This document shows positions 14,899-20,314 of a DNA stretch of 20,314 nt, piece after piece; the stretch's first letter is position 1; the number at the start of each line of letters is the position of its first letter. Both the position numbers and the translations under genes were made by a program. Source of the DNA: a virus; IMG/VR virus record IMGVR_UViG_3300012359_000115, positions 1 through 20,314 of that record; one strand, written 5' to 3'. A model generated the notes under the pieces. The model worked only from the letters and a program-made list of their open reading frames with translations. It was not told the DNA's origin and did not search any database.

Positions 14899-14929
14899 AA
14901 AAATTCCCAGGCGGGGAAGTACCTGGGAA
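14899..14929 (-). terminator. Intrinsic terminator closing the accessory operon
   Basis: Perfect 8-bp stem TTCCCAGG / CCTGGGAA with a 10-nt loop, followed by TTTTT on the minus strand. It starts about 15 nt after the stop of the gene at 14944-15342. Confidence 0.9.
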
Positions 14930-14943
14930 CTATCGTGAACAAG

Positions 14944-15342
14944 CTACAGCAATGGGGTAGTTGGCAGCATCTCGGTGATCGGGCCGAGCTTGATCGTCTG
15001 GAATTTCTTGCGCTCCATATCCTTGTGGTAGAGTGCATATCTGCCAGGATGCTGCTGGAAATGCGCCATATTTGGCTCTGTGATGCGTTCTGGCTCAGCA
15101 TTCCACGCGCTTTGTTCATAGCCGTGCTGCCTCATGGTACTTCGCTGTACAGATTCCTCTAGCCCTCTCTGGTAGCCTGTTTTTTCGCCTTGCGCATGGC
15201 CTAAGTGGAACATGCTGAGAAGTTGCGCCTCGCTCGACATGCGTTCGGCAAGGGGAATCGTCTCGATGGCTGGCGGTAGTGGCTCCATCTCATGGAATAT
15301 GCTTGCAATCCAGTGCTGGAATCGGTTGAGCTTTTTTTTCAT
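14944..15342 (-). CDS. Protein of unknown function
   Basis: A 132-residue protein starting at an ATG that overlaps the upstream stop (ATGA) with a weak AGAAAG ahead, so expression probably depends on coupling. The N terminus is basic (MKKKLNRFQHWIASIFHEME), the middle is helical with Gln/Arg/Glu (GEKTGYQRGLEESVQRSTMR), and the C-terminal part is basic and Pro-containing. No membrane segment, Cys cluster or known motif. It is the last gene before the terminator. Confidence 0.65.
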   Translation of the reverse strand: MKKKLNRFQHWIASIFHEMEPLPPAIETIPLAERMSSEAQLLSMFHLGHAQGEKTGYQRGLEESVQRSTMRQHGYEQSAWNAEPERITEPNMAHFQQHPGRYALYHKDMERKKFQTIKLGPITEMLPTTPLL

Positions 15343-15659
15343 GGATTTACTTTCTTTGTGCGTGTCGTGCGCTTCACTGGCACTTCCTCCACCTGAATCG
15401 TCTGCATCTGCAACGCCTTGATCTCCCGTTGCGCATCTGTCAGCTCGTATTGCATATCAGTGTTGAGCGCATATAATTCGGCGTTCTCACGATTGAGCTT
15501 ATCGCGCTGCTGCCGTGCCTCTTCAACCGACTTGACGAGCTGGTGGATCTCGTCATCCTTTTGCGTCATATCGGCAAGCCATGCCTCATAGAGCTTTTTG
15601 TGTGCTCGCCGCTCTGCAAGTGCCACCCACGGCAACAGCAGCCAATATTCATTTCTCAC
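15339..15659 (-). CDS. Coiled-coil protein with hydrophobic N terminus
   Basis: A 106-residue protein. A GTG start at 15659 directly follows the upstream TAA and has AAAGGA at good spacing. The first 16 residues are hydrophobic (EYWLLLPWVALAERRA), perhaps a short membrane-contact helix. Residues about 30-90 form a long coiled coil (DEIHQLVKSVEEARQQRDKL, then NRENAELYALNTDMQYELTD). The tail is basic (KRTTRTKKVNP). The arrangement recalls small phage spanin-, adaptor- or cell-division-interfering-type proteins, but no family match is claimed. Confidence 0.65.
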   Translation of the reverse strand: MRNEYWLLLPWVALAERRAHKKLYEAWLADMTQKDDEIHQLVKSVEEARQQRDKLNRENAELYALNTDMQYELTDAQREIKALQMQTIQVEEVPVKRTTRTKKVNP

Positions 15660-15857
15660 TTACTTTTCCTTTGCTACTTGCATCGCTTCGAGATGCGCTG
15701 CATTCAATCGGAGCAACTTTTCTTTCTCCTGCAACAGCCATCCTAGAATATCTAAGGCTTCGGCAGGATACATCACAATCGTTTCATGGCTTCCATCAAG
15801 ATCGAAGAGGTGGATATGCACGCGTTCATCCACCCATTCGATTCGTTCTACGAGCAT
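15660..15857 (-). CDS. Small protein of unknown function
   Basis: A 65-residue protein with GGAGG before its ATG, which overlaps the upstream stop as TAATG. Strands at the N terminus (LVERIEWVDERVHIHLFDLD) are followed by a helix (DILGWLLQEKEKLLRLNAAH). The stop is immediately followed by the GTG of the next gene. No motif recognised; coupled translation on both sides shows it is a real operon member. Confidence 0.65.
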   Translation of the reverse strand: MLVERIEWVDERVHIHLFDLDGSHETIVMYPAEALDILGWLLQEKEKLLRLNAAHLEAMQVAKEK

Positions 15858-16021
15858 TACGCCTCCTTTTTCGTGCAGGGAAACAGCCGCGCGAGCACAA
15901 GGTCGTCCTGCCGTTCCCTCAGCGCACGTTTACGCATGTCGAGCGTATGGAGGCGATAGGCGAGGCACAGCATACGATAGCGGTAGTCCTCCTGCCTAGC
16001 ACGAAAGTCCTCCATGGTCAT
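15857..16021 (-). CDS. 54-residue charged protein, unknown
   Basis: A short gene with a strong AGGAGG site 8 nt before its ATG and a TAATG overlap with the next gene. The protein is almost wholly amphipathic helix with many Arg, Glu and Asp (MTMEDFRARQEDYRYRMLCL, then DMRKRALRERQDDL) and two Cys. It fills what would otherwise be a gap between two coupled genes, with frame, ribosome site and overlap all in agreement. Function unknown. Confidence 0.65.
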   Translation of the reverse strand: MTMEDFRARQEDYRYRMLCLAYRLHTLDMRKRALRERQDDLVLARLFPCTKKEA

Positions 16022-16037
16022 GGTTACGCCTCCTGTG

Positions 16038-16229
16038 CTATACTTTGTCGATCAACTGATTGATTAGGCCAAGAAGTTGTACCACAATCGTACTCAGTAG
16101 ATGAAGTATTTGGTGCCAGATGATTCGGACAGCATCAGCCGCGCCTGAGCCAGGCCAAAAGATCAGGATGAGCAGACACACGCCTATAGTCAACAAAAAC
16201 CAATGCTTTTTCGTCCAACTTTTCGTCAT
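16038..16229 (-). CDS. Small two-helix membrane protein
   Basis: A 63-residue protein. The ATG at 16229 is preferred because it forms an ATGA overlap with the upstream stop and has AGGAAG ahead; the longer frame from 16268 lacks a ribosome site. After a basic MTKSWTKKHW start come two hydrophobic stretches: residues about 10-26 (WFLLTIGVCLLILIFW) and about 41-60 (ILHLLSTIVVQLLGLINQLI). Size and topology would fit a holin or other small phage membrane protein. No endolysin is seen nearby, so holin is only one possibility. Confidence 0.65.
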   Translation of the reverse strand: MTKSWTKKHWFLLTIGVCLLILIFWPGSGAADAVRIIWHQILHLLSTIVVQLLGLINQLIDKV

Positions 16230-16465
16230 GTTAAGCTGCTTCCTGCCTTCGCGCGTCGTATATCCCACCCATCTCTTGCGCCTTGACTTCTATTGATGCG
16301 CTGCCGCCAGTCTTCAAGGCTCCTAGCAAGCATCAGAAACTCAGTTTGTGTGACAACAAGCGCAGGGTCATCGGGCGTTGGCATGGTGTTACTGCGCGCA
16401 GTAAGGCAAATGGTATAGGTATCATCCTGATTTCTGACTATGAATACGTTACGGTCTTCTTCCAT
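16226..16465 (-). CDS. Small protein of unknown function
   Basis: A 79-residue protein with AAGGAG ahead of its ATG, 1 nt after the upstream stop. The N-terminal strands (VFIVRNQDDTYTICLTARSN) and a helix (TQTEFLMLARSLEDWRQRIN) suggest a small alpha-beta fold. The C terminus is basic. It overlaps the next gene by ATGA. Not recognised. Confidence 0.65.
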   Translation of the reverse strand: MEEDRNVFIVRNQDDTYTICLTARSNTMPTPDDPALVVTQTEFLMLARSLEDWRQRINRSQGARDGWDIRRAKAGSSLT

Positions 16466-16466
16466 G

Positions 16467-16814
16467 TCAAGCTCCTTCCTGAGCGGCTTCGTCGGCTACT
16501 TCCGTTAAAGGAAAATCATAGCCTTCCGTTAAACAAAATTGGTGCAATTCGTTAATCAAATCGCGTCTCACCTCAAGAGGCCACACGTCGGTATTGACAT
16601 CCTCTACATCTGCGAACGCTTCAGCAAAGGCGTTGAACTGCTCGGCTGTGGCTGCCTCGGCATCAATTGCCTGTTCCACTCCGTCTAGCTGAAATGTTAA
16701 TCGGTGCAGGTCTAACAACTGGTATCTTCCCTGCTGTTTGCCTCTTGCGCCCTTTCCTGAAGTATTCTGGATATTCTCTTCGGTAGTATCGTTGCATTTG
16801 GCTACTGATTCCAT
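16467..16814 (-). CDS. Acidic protein of unknown function overlapping the frameshift extension
   Basis: 115 residues from an ATG at 16814 with AGAGGAG about 9 nt ahead; a longer frame from a TTG at 16841 is less likely. The first 38 residues are polar and low-complexity. The rest is a helical acidic domain (LTFQLDGVEQAIDAEAATAE, then VWPLEVRRDLINELHQFCLT). The first 152 nt overlap the end of the -1 frame coding region at 16663-17373 in another frame, which is unusually long. A later start, such as TTG at about residue 40 or GTG near 16680, would shorten the overlap. Function unknown. Confidence 0.6.
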   Translation of the reverse strand: MESVAKCNDTTEENIQNTSGKGARGKQQGRYQLLDLHRLTFQLDGVEQAIDAEAATAEQFNAFAEAFADVEDVNTDVWPLEVRRDLINELHQFCLTEGYDFPLTEVADEAAQEGA

Positions 16815-17373
16815 TCGGAAATGCTCCTCTCGTTTGTGCAAACGTTAACAATTCGACCACTTGTTCATTCGTTCGCTGCCTCCCTGGGTGTCCTTTGAAC
16901 TTTAACTTTTTAGGCAATTTCGGGCTAGAAAAATTTAACGTCGGTTTTGGTGAAAAATTAACGCTTTGAGGCTGATTCGTTAATTTTTCGTTAATTCTTT
17001 CCGGTGCTTTTTGTTTAACGGGCGTTAAAACTTTCGAAGGCTCAGGCGTTGAACTTTTCGAAGGTTCCGGTTGCCTCACCATGTCCTGCACAGGTGGCAA
17101 TGCTACCGTCTCAGGATGGCTCATACTCACTTGTTGGCTCGGTTGTTCAGGTACGACACGCGCTACAGGATTTGGAACATATGCGCTAGGTCGGGTAGGT
17201 GGTCGCTGGTAAGGCTGCACCTGCACAGGCTTCGGCTTTTCGTCGCCAGGGCTAGACCGTGCAACTGGCGACGGGTATTCGTAAGGCGGCGGTGGCTCAA
17301 TCTCGATTGGCTCAAAATTGCGCTCCTTGCCGATAGGTCCAGAAGTGCGGTCTTCATCCCCTGGACCACCTAA
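16663..17373 (-). CDS. Proline-rich, basic C-terminal extension reached by predicted -1 frameshift
   Basis: The -1 frame continuation of the membrane protein at 17370-18122: 236 residues that run open from the slippery site. About the first 135 are Pro/Ser/Glu-rich and disordered (IEIEPPPPYEYPSPVARS; TPEPSKVLTPVKQK). They are followed by basic KLPKKLKFKGHPGRQ and a compact helical, DNA-binding-like domain (RTNEQVVELLTFAQTRGAFP, then SSQMQRYYRREYPEYFRKG), with a basic tail. The first conventional start in this frame is a GTG at 17226 with no good ribosome site, 49 codons into the open frame. Joined to the 250 upstream residues it would make a 486-residue membrane-anchored protein. Domain function is inferred, not identified. 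Confidence 0.75.
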   Translation of the reverse strand, partial: LGGPGDEDRTSGPIGKERNFEPIEIEPPPPYEYPSPVARSSPGDEKPKPVQVQPYQRPPTRPSAYVPNPVARVVPEQPSQQVSMSHPETVALPPVQDMVRQPEPSKSSTPEPSKVLTPVKQKAPERINEKLTNQPQSVNFSPKPTLNFSSPKLPKKLKFKGHPGRQRTNEQVVELLTFAQTRGAFPNGISSQMQRYYRREYPEYFRKGRKRQTAGKIPVVRPAPINISARRSGTGN

Positions 17374-17379
17374 AAAGGG
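17336..17379 (-). promoter_or_regulatory. Predicted -1 ribosomal frameshift signal (C_CCT_TTT)
   Basis: Zero-frame slippery heptamer C CCT TTT (17379-17373), followed at once by the UAG stop, spacer TAGGT (5 nt), then a perfect 7-bp stem GGTCCAG / CTGGACC (17367-17361 with 17342-17336) and an 18-nt loop. Heptamer form, spacer length and stem placement all match established -1 shift signals. Confidence 0.75.
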
Positions 17380-18122
17380 TTTAGCGTCTTGCTGTGACCA
17401 TTGGAAGAAGACTTGGAACGCGGGGTAATCATCTTCTGATACATTGTTGCGTTCCGTTCTTTTTCCTCTTCTGCGATACGGCGCCGTTCCTCAACTGCCT
17501 TAACTTCGCGTTCGCGCGCCATAGCTCGCTCGTCCTGAACGCTATCAAGAGGCGTGTTATCGGAATCCGCAACCATACGCTTTTGCTCATTGTTCAGATA
17601 TGGCAATTGGTCTATGCCATCCTGCGCTGCTGAACGGCCAGCTTCTTCGCGCAAATTAGCAGCGACACGTTCCTTGGTAGGATTCATCATAGCATGTAAG
17701 ATTTTGCCGAGCACAACGGACATGCCAACGCCGAGCAAGCCGAGTCCCAGGAGCACCCATCCGAGCTTAGAACCGTTCAATTCAATCCACCTGAATGCTA
17801 CTGAGCACATTTCTAAGCCAAGCACAAAGATCACGAAGAAGCTGAATGCATTCTTGAACGAAGCATCACCTGTGTCATTTGAATGATTGTGTGTTGCCTG
17901 CTTCAGATATTCTTTGTGGAAAAACATAATAAACACGCAGACACCGATGAAAGCCGCGCTGACGATACCGAGCAATTCAGGGCCACCTTTGAACGTCAAG
18001 AATTGCTCGCCGAACCAGTAACCGACAGGATACGAGTTCAGGGAAAAGAACACGACAATAACCATTCCTGCCAGTGCAAGGAAGTACTTCGGAATTTTCT
18101 TGTTGTGTACGAGTTTCAACAT
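17370..18122 (-). CDS. Four-helix membrane protein with cytoplasmic coiled coil
   Basis: A 250-residue protein with AAAGG ahead of its ATG. Four hydrophobic segments are visible: residues about 13-30 (YFLALAGMVIVVFFSL), 46-67 (LLGIVSAAFIGVCVFIMFF), 90-110 (AFSFFVIFVLGLEMCSVAF) and 120-141 (LGWVLLGLGLLGVGMSVVLG). From about 150 it is charged and helical (AREREVKAVEERRRIAEEEK), probably a cytoplasmic coiled coil, ending SKTLNPF at UAG. It is the zero-frame product of the frameshift cassette. No family recognised. A role in anchoring a DNA-binding part, or a replication or packaging complex, to the membrane is an inference from the -1 extension. Confidence 0.8.
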   Translation of the reverse strand: MLKLVHNKKIPKYFLALAGMVIVVFFSLNSYPVGYWFGEQFLTFKGGPELLGIVSAAFIGVCVFIMFFHKEYLKQATHNHSNDTGDASFKNAFSFFVIFVLGLEMCSVAFRWIELNGSKLGWVLLGLGLLGVGMSVVLGKILHAMMNPTKERVAANLREEAGRSAAQDGIDQLPYLNNEQKRMVADSDNTPLDSVQDERAMAREREVKAVEERRRIAEEEKERNATMYQKMITPRSKSSSNGHSKTLNPF

Positions 18123-18151
18123 GTTTCGAGAACCTTTCTTTTTCTTGCCTC

Positions 18152-18233
18152 ATCCATTACACTATGGATAAGGTGTGATAGCCGCTTTACTATGACGGGA
18201 GGCGGCTAGGCTCCCTTGTTACGCGCTACAAGG
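18152..18233. repeat. Three consecutive inverted repeats in a short intergenic region
   Basis: ATCCAT/ATGGAT (18152-18169, 6-nt loop), TAGCCGC/GCGGCTA (18179-18208, 16-nt loop) and CCTTGT/ACAAGG (18214-18233, 8-nt loop) fill the gap between the small membrane gene and the four-helix membrane gene. None is followed by a T run, so they are not standard terminators. I see no convincing promoter here. They may be a structured leader or operator sites. Confidence 0.45.
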
Positions 18234-18411
18234 CCAAATTATCACATTGCGCTAACAATCGCCGCGCCTGCCTATCGTGATAGACTTGCGGCTTTTCGAT
18301 GACTGGTCTCTGTGTACGTTTGCGTGGCCTGCTCAGAAGATGGCCGAACACTAAGCCAACCAGGAGCATAGTCGCATTCGAGAGCACGATGCCGGGAAGC
18401 AAGATATCCAT
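18226..18411 (-). CDS. Small single-span membrane protein with basic tail
   Basis: 61 residues from an ATG at 18411, chosen over an ATG at 18429 because GAGG lies about 6 nt ahead; the latter directly abuts the upstream stop and has no close site. One hydrophobic stretch, residues about 3-28 (ILLPGIVLSNATMLLVGLVF), is followed by a basic tail (RPRKRTQRPVIEKP), giving an N-out, C-in topology. It follows the helicase-loader gene and precedes another membrane protein. Function unknown. Confidence 0.6.
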   Translation of the reverse strand: MDILLPGIVLSNATMLLVGLVFGHLLSRPRKRTQRPVIEKPQVYHDRQARRLLAQCDNLAL

Positions 18412-18429
18412 GCTGCACCTCTTTCTCAT

Positions 18430-19248
18430 TTATCGTATCGGCCTCACTTTGCCCTCATCGTTTGCAGATCGGCGTAGATTGCGTCCTCTCATCGCCACCG
18501 GCTTGCAATATTCGGCGATGCGCTCCAGGAGTCGTCGCCCCGCGTGCATGGAGCCAGCACGCACGTTTTCAGGTCGCCACTGCGCCTCCAGATCGCGATA
18601 ACTGTAATTGCTCGTAATGATCGTGTAAAGGCCGTTATCGCGCCGTGCCTCCAGCAAGCCTTGCAGTTTCTCAAGCACAAAGTCAGTCGGTCGTTCCGTG
18701 GCCAGGTCGTCAAGTGCCAACCATTTCACCGATTTTGTGAGATGCAGGAGGTCGTCGCCGTCATCGGTACGCCTTGCGATAGCCTGCCTCACTCGATCAA
18801 GCAAGTCCAGCGACCGAATGAACAGCGTATCTTCTTCGCGCAGCATCGCAGCATGAATGATGCTGATAGCCAGGCCGGTTTTGCCACAACCGAAATCACC
18901 GAAAAGGTATAGGCCATGCTCGCCACTCTGCCTGTTGCTGAAATTGGCGCAACGTGCGATAGCCAGCTGGTCAACATCCCCCGGTGTCGTACCAAAGTTC
19001 CATTCTTTTGCGCGTTGCGGGATGTTCGCATCGGCAAAGAGCCGCGCAACCTTAGCTGAGAATGCGTGTGCTGTAGCCTTATCTGAGCAGGTTGGACAGG
19101 GAAGAATGTGCTGTTTCCAACCTGTTTCGGGCCCAAAATTGCGATCTCGTACCCACCCGTGCATATTTGGGTCTGTGATTTCGATTTTGCATGTTGGACA
19201 GATGAAAGCTCGAAAAGGCTCATAGGCCAGGTTTGTTTGATCGTTCAT
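18430..19248 (-). CDS. DnaC/DnaI-type AAA+ helicase loader
   Basis: A 272-residue protein with AGGAG 8 nt before an ATG that overlaps the upstream stop (ATGA). The N-terminal part has two CPTC pairs (Cys17/Cys20 and Cys51/Cys54), a likely zinc site, as in DnaI and IstB-like loaders. The ATPase core has Walker A GDFGCGKT (117-124), Walker B LALDD (177-181), sensor TSN (212-214) and a C-terminal Arg-rich MRGRNLR. Such proteins load the replicative helicase onto phage DNA. An IS21 IstB transposition helper has a similar core, but no transposase gene is nearby and the phage context favours replication. Confidence 0.85.
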   Translation of the reverse strand: MNDQTNLAYEPFRAFICPTCKIEITDPNMHGWVRDRNFGPETGWKQHILPCPTCSDKATAHAFSAKVARLFADANIPQRAKEWNFGTTPGDVDQLAIARCANFSNRQSGEHGLYLFGDFGCGKTGLAISIIHAAMLREEDTLFIRSLDLLDRVRQAIARRTDDGDDLLHLTKSVKWLALDDLATERPTDFVLEKLQGLLEARRDNGLYTIITSNYSYRDLEAQWRPENVRAGSMHAGRRLLERIAEYCKPVAMRGRNLRRSANDEGKVRPIR

Positions 19249-19586
19249 GACGCTGGCTCCTCAAGATAGCGGATAATCTTCCCATGATTTGTCGCATACA
19301 TATGCTCCCGCTTTGTAGACTCTCCCATGTAGCCGCCAACGTTCAGAAAAAGTACCTCATCAGCAAGATCAATCTTACGTAAATGAAGCTCATCGAGCAT
19401 CTTTTTGTCTTTTTCTGTGAGACCAATTGATTGATCGCTATGCCACTCACAGCCAATTGATAAGACAATATTGCCTGCTAACGTCTCTTGTAGGTTCGCT
19501 TCACGAAAAGCATCACTGAAGCGTGTGCTTCCACACAAACACACGATGACAGGTCTGATTATTTCGGCACCAAATTTATATCTCAT
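19245..19586 (-). CDS. Nucleoside 2-deoxyribosyltransferase-like protein
   Basis: 113 residues from ATG 19586 with AAGGGG about 7 nt ahead; longer frames to 19760 overlap the upstream gene and lack sites. VIVCLCGSTRFSDAFREAN is the nucleotide-binding start typical of the nucleoside deoxyribosyltransferase-like superfamily. ELHLRKIDLADEVLFLNVGG followed by YMGESTKREHMYA gives the usual Asp-rich and GES(T)xxE elements, where the Glu in this position acts as nucleophile in characterised enzymes. Related short proteins are common in phages. The reaction here could be nucleoside-bond transfer or hydrolysis in nucleotide salvage or base modification; which one cannot be told from sequence. It is coupled to the helicase loader. 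Confidence 0.8.
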   Translation of the reverse strand: MRYKFGAEIIRPVIVCLCGSTRFSDAFREANLQETLAGNIVLSIGCEWHSDQSIGLTEKDKKMLDELHLRKIDLADEVLFLNVGGYMGESTKREHMYATNHGKIIRYLEEPAS

Positions 19587-19596
19587 TTCACACCCC

Positions 19597-20314
19597 TTAC
19601 GCATATTGCGTTTGAATATACAGGCCGCCGCCGCCAGCATAGCCGCGCTCGTCGGCTTCCTCTGGCGTGCATAATTCGCCTTGCCACAAAATCCACTCCT
19701 GGTCATCGCCAGGACGCTGATACACGCACCATGTCGGATCCACGCATTCCACCTCGTCAAGCGTTGGCCTGGTCGTTGGTTTACGTTGCCTCGTAGACTT
19801 TGCCAACTTGCGCTTGACGAGCGGCCAGTTCTTCTCGAAGTTCAACTGGCTTTTGTCCGATGCCAGCACCTGAATGTCAATGGCGTAGTCATGTTCTATG
19901 ACCCATTTCAAGGCGTCTAAATGCTCTATCGTTGCTTTGAGGCTGTCAAATGTTACATCCTCATCGTCCCCCAACACATTGCAAGCTGCTACATTCTTCT
20001 CGGTCATACGCAGCTTCGTGCCGCGTACCTCTTCGTACCACGACTTGACTTGTAAGCCCTGCAAGGTCAGTTCCAGGATGACCGGCTTCTTTGTGCGTGG
20101 GCGTTTCGTCCCTGCGCCCTGCTGCACACTACTCCTGGGGGAAGAGGTAAGAGCAGTTGCAGCAGGCGCTGGAAGTCCCTGGGTCGGAAGAGTTTGCTGA
20201 GAAGACGCCTGGGCGCTTGCATCACCGTGGCCGCCATCACCAGCACGGCTGACGGCTGACGGGAGAGGTGAAGCGCCAGGCTTTTGCTCTACGAGTGGTG
20301 TATCTCCTCGACGA
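19597..20314 (-). CDS. C-terminal part of a larger protein (5' end beyond window)
   Basis: The frame is open from the right edge to a TAA at 19597: 238 visible residues with no start needed inside the window. Residues about 1-65 of the visible part are a low-complexity Ala/Ser/Gln/Pro linker. A basic step (TKRPRTKKP) leads to a compact domain (VILELTLQGLQVKSWYEEV, then TIEHLDALKWVIEHDYAIDI) and a C-terminal piece with WILWQGELCTPEEADERG. An internal GTG at 20127 with AGGAG 4 nt ahead is possible but unnecessary. Family not recognised. It precedes a deoxyribosyltransferase-like gene and a helicase loader, so a DNA-replication or recombination role is possible. Confidence 0.7.
   Translation of the reverse strand, partial: RRGDTPLVEQKPGASPLPSAVSRAGDGGHGDASAQASSQQTLPTQGLPAPAATALTSSPRSSVQQGAGTKRPRTKKPVILELTLQGLQVKSWYEEVRGTKLRMTEKNVAACNVLGDDEDVTFDSLKATIEHLDALKWVIEHDYAIDIQVLASDKSQLNFEKNWPLVKRKLAKSTRQRKPTTRPTLDEVECVDPTWCVYQRPGDDQEWILWQGELCTPEEADERGYAGGGGLYIQTQYA

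Noticed and set aside
17163-17369. Minus-strand 68-codon frame with a TTG start and AAGGAG site
   Set aside because: It overlaps the Pro-rich -1 frame extension and reads as an Arg/Ser/Leu-rich string typical of a shadow frame, although its ribosome-like site is decent.
18430-19248. IstB transposition helper of an IS21-type element
   Set aside because: No IstA transposase or terminal inverted repeats are seen, and neighbours are phage genes coupled by stop-start overlap, so a helicase loader is the better call.
1-20314. Integrase, attachment site, CRISPR array, insertion sequence or lysis cassette
   Set aside because: No tyrosine or serine recombinase motif, regularly spaced repeats, transposase or endolysin was found. 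The small two-helix membrane protein at 16038-16229 alone does not establish a lysis cassette.

Overview
This window is part of a tailed double-stranded DNA phage (Caudoviricetes type) or of a prophage remnant that is still well organised. It encodes a terminase pair, a portal, a prohead protease and an HK97-like major capsid protein in the usual order. Every gene I can support lies on the minus strand, so transcription runs from high to low coordinates. I see no integrase, host gene, rRNA, insertion sequence or CRISPR array. Strong AGGAGG-type ribosome sites, many ATGA/TAATG stop-start overlaps and consensus sigma-70 promoters point to a bacterial host, but the host itself cannot be named from this sequence.

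Layout, in the direction of transcription. (1) 20314-18430: the end of a large protein cut by the window edge, a nucleoside deoxyribosyltransferase-like protein and a DnaC/DnaI-type helicase loader. (2) 18411-14944: a tightly packed run of small membrane, coiled-coil and unknown genes. It includes a four-helix membrane protein that appears to be extended by a -1 ribosomal frameshift, and it ends at a clear intrinsic terminator (14899-14929). (3) 14839-13607: a perfect TTGACA-17-TATAAT promoter drives a short operon of small proteins. One of these appears to be extended by -1 frameshifting into a ribbon-helix-helix-like DNA-binding domain. The operon ends at a second terminator. (4) 13575-8706: a new promoter, a structured leader of about 300 nt with a non-canonical tRNA-like element, hairpins and a 14-codon leader ORF, then small terminase, large terminase, portal fused to a MuF-like tail, a small gene and a Com-like zinc protein. 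(5) 8726-5388: a likely internal promoter, prohead protease (with scaffold-like tail), major capsid protein with an Ig/Fn3-like insertion, a hairpin and small virion-type genes. (6) 5375-1: more small virion-type proteins, a right-handed beta-helix protein and a very large modular glycosidase-like protein (two barrel-like regions around a BACON-like domain) that is open at the left edge.

The most interesting signal is a pair of predicted -1 frameshift cassettes, at 17336-17379 and 14040-14065. Each has a canonical slippery heptamer, a UAG stop immediately after it, the same 5-nt spacer (TAGGT) and then a perfect or near-perfect hairpin. In both cases the -1 frame continues into a basic, DNA-binding-like region that lacks a convincing start codon of its own. 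Also notable are the tRNA-like leader upstream of the packaging genes and the carbohydrate-active virion proteins close to the capsid gene, with no recognisable head-tail connectors between them.
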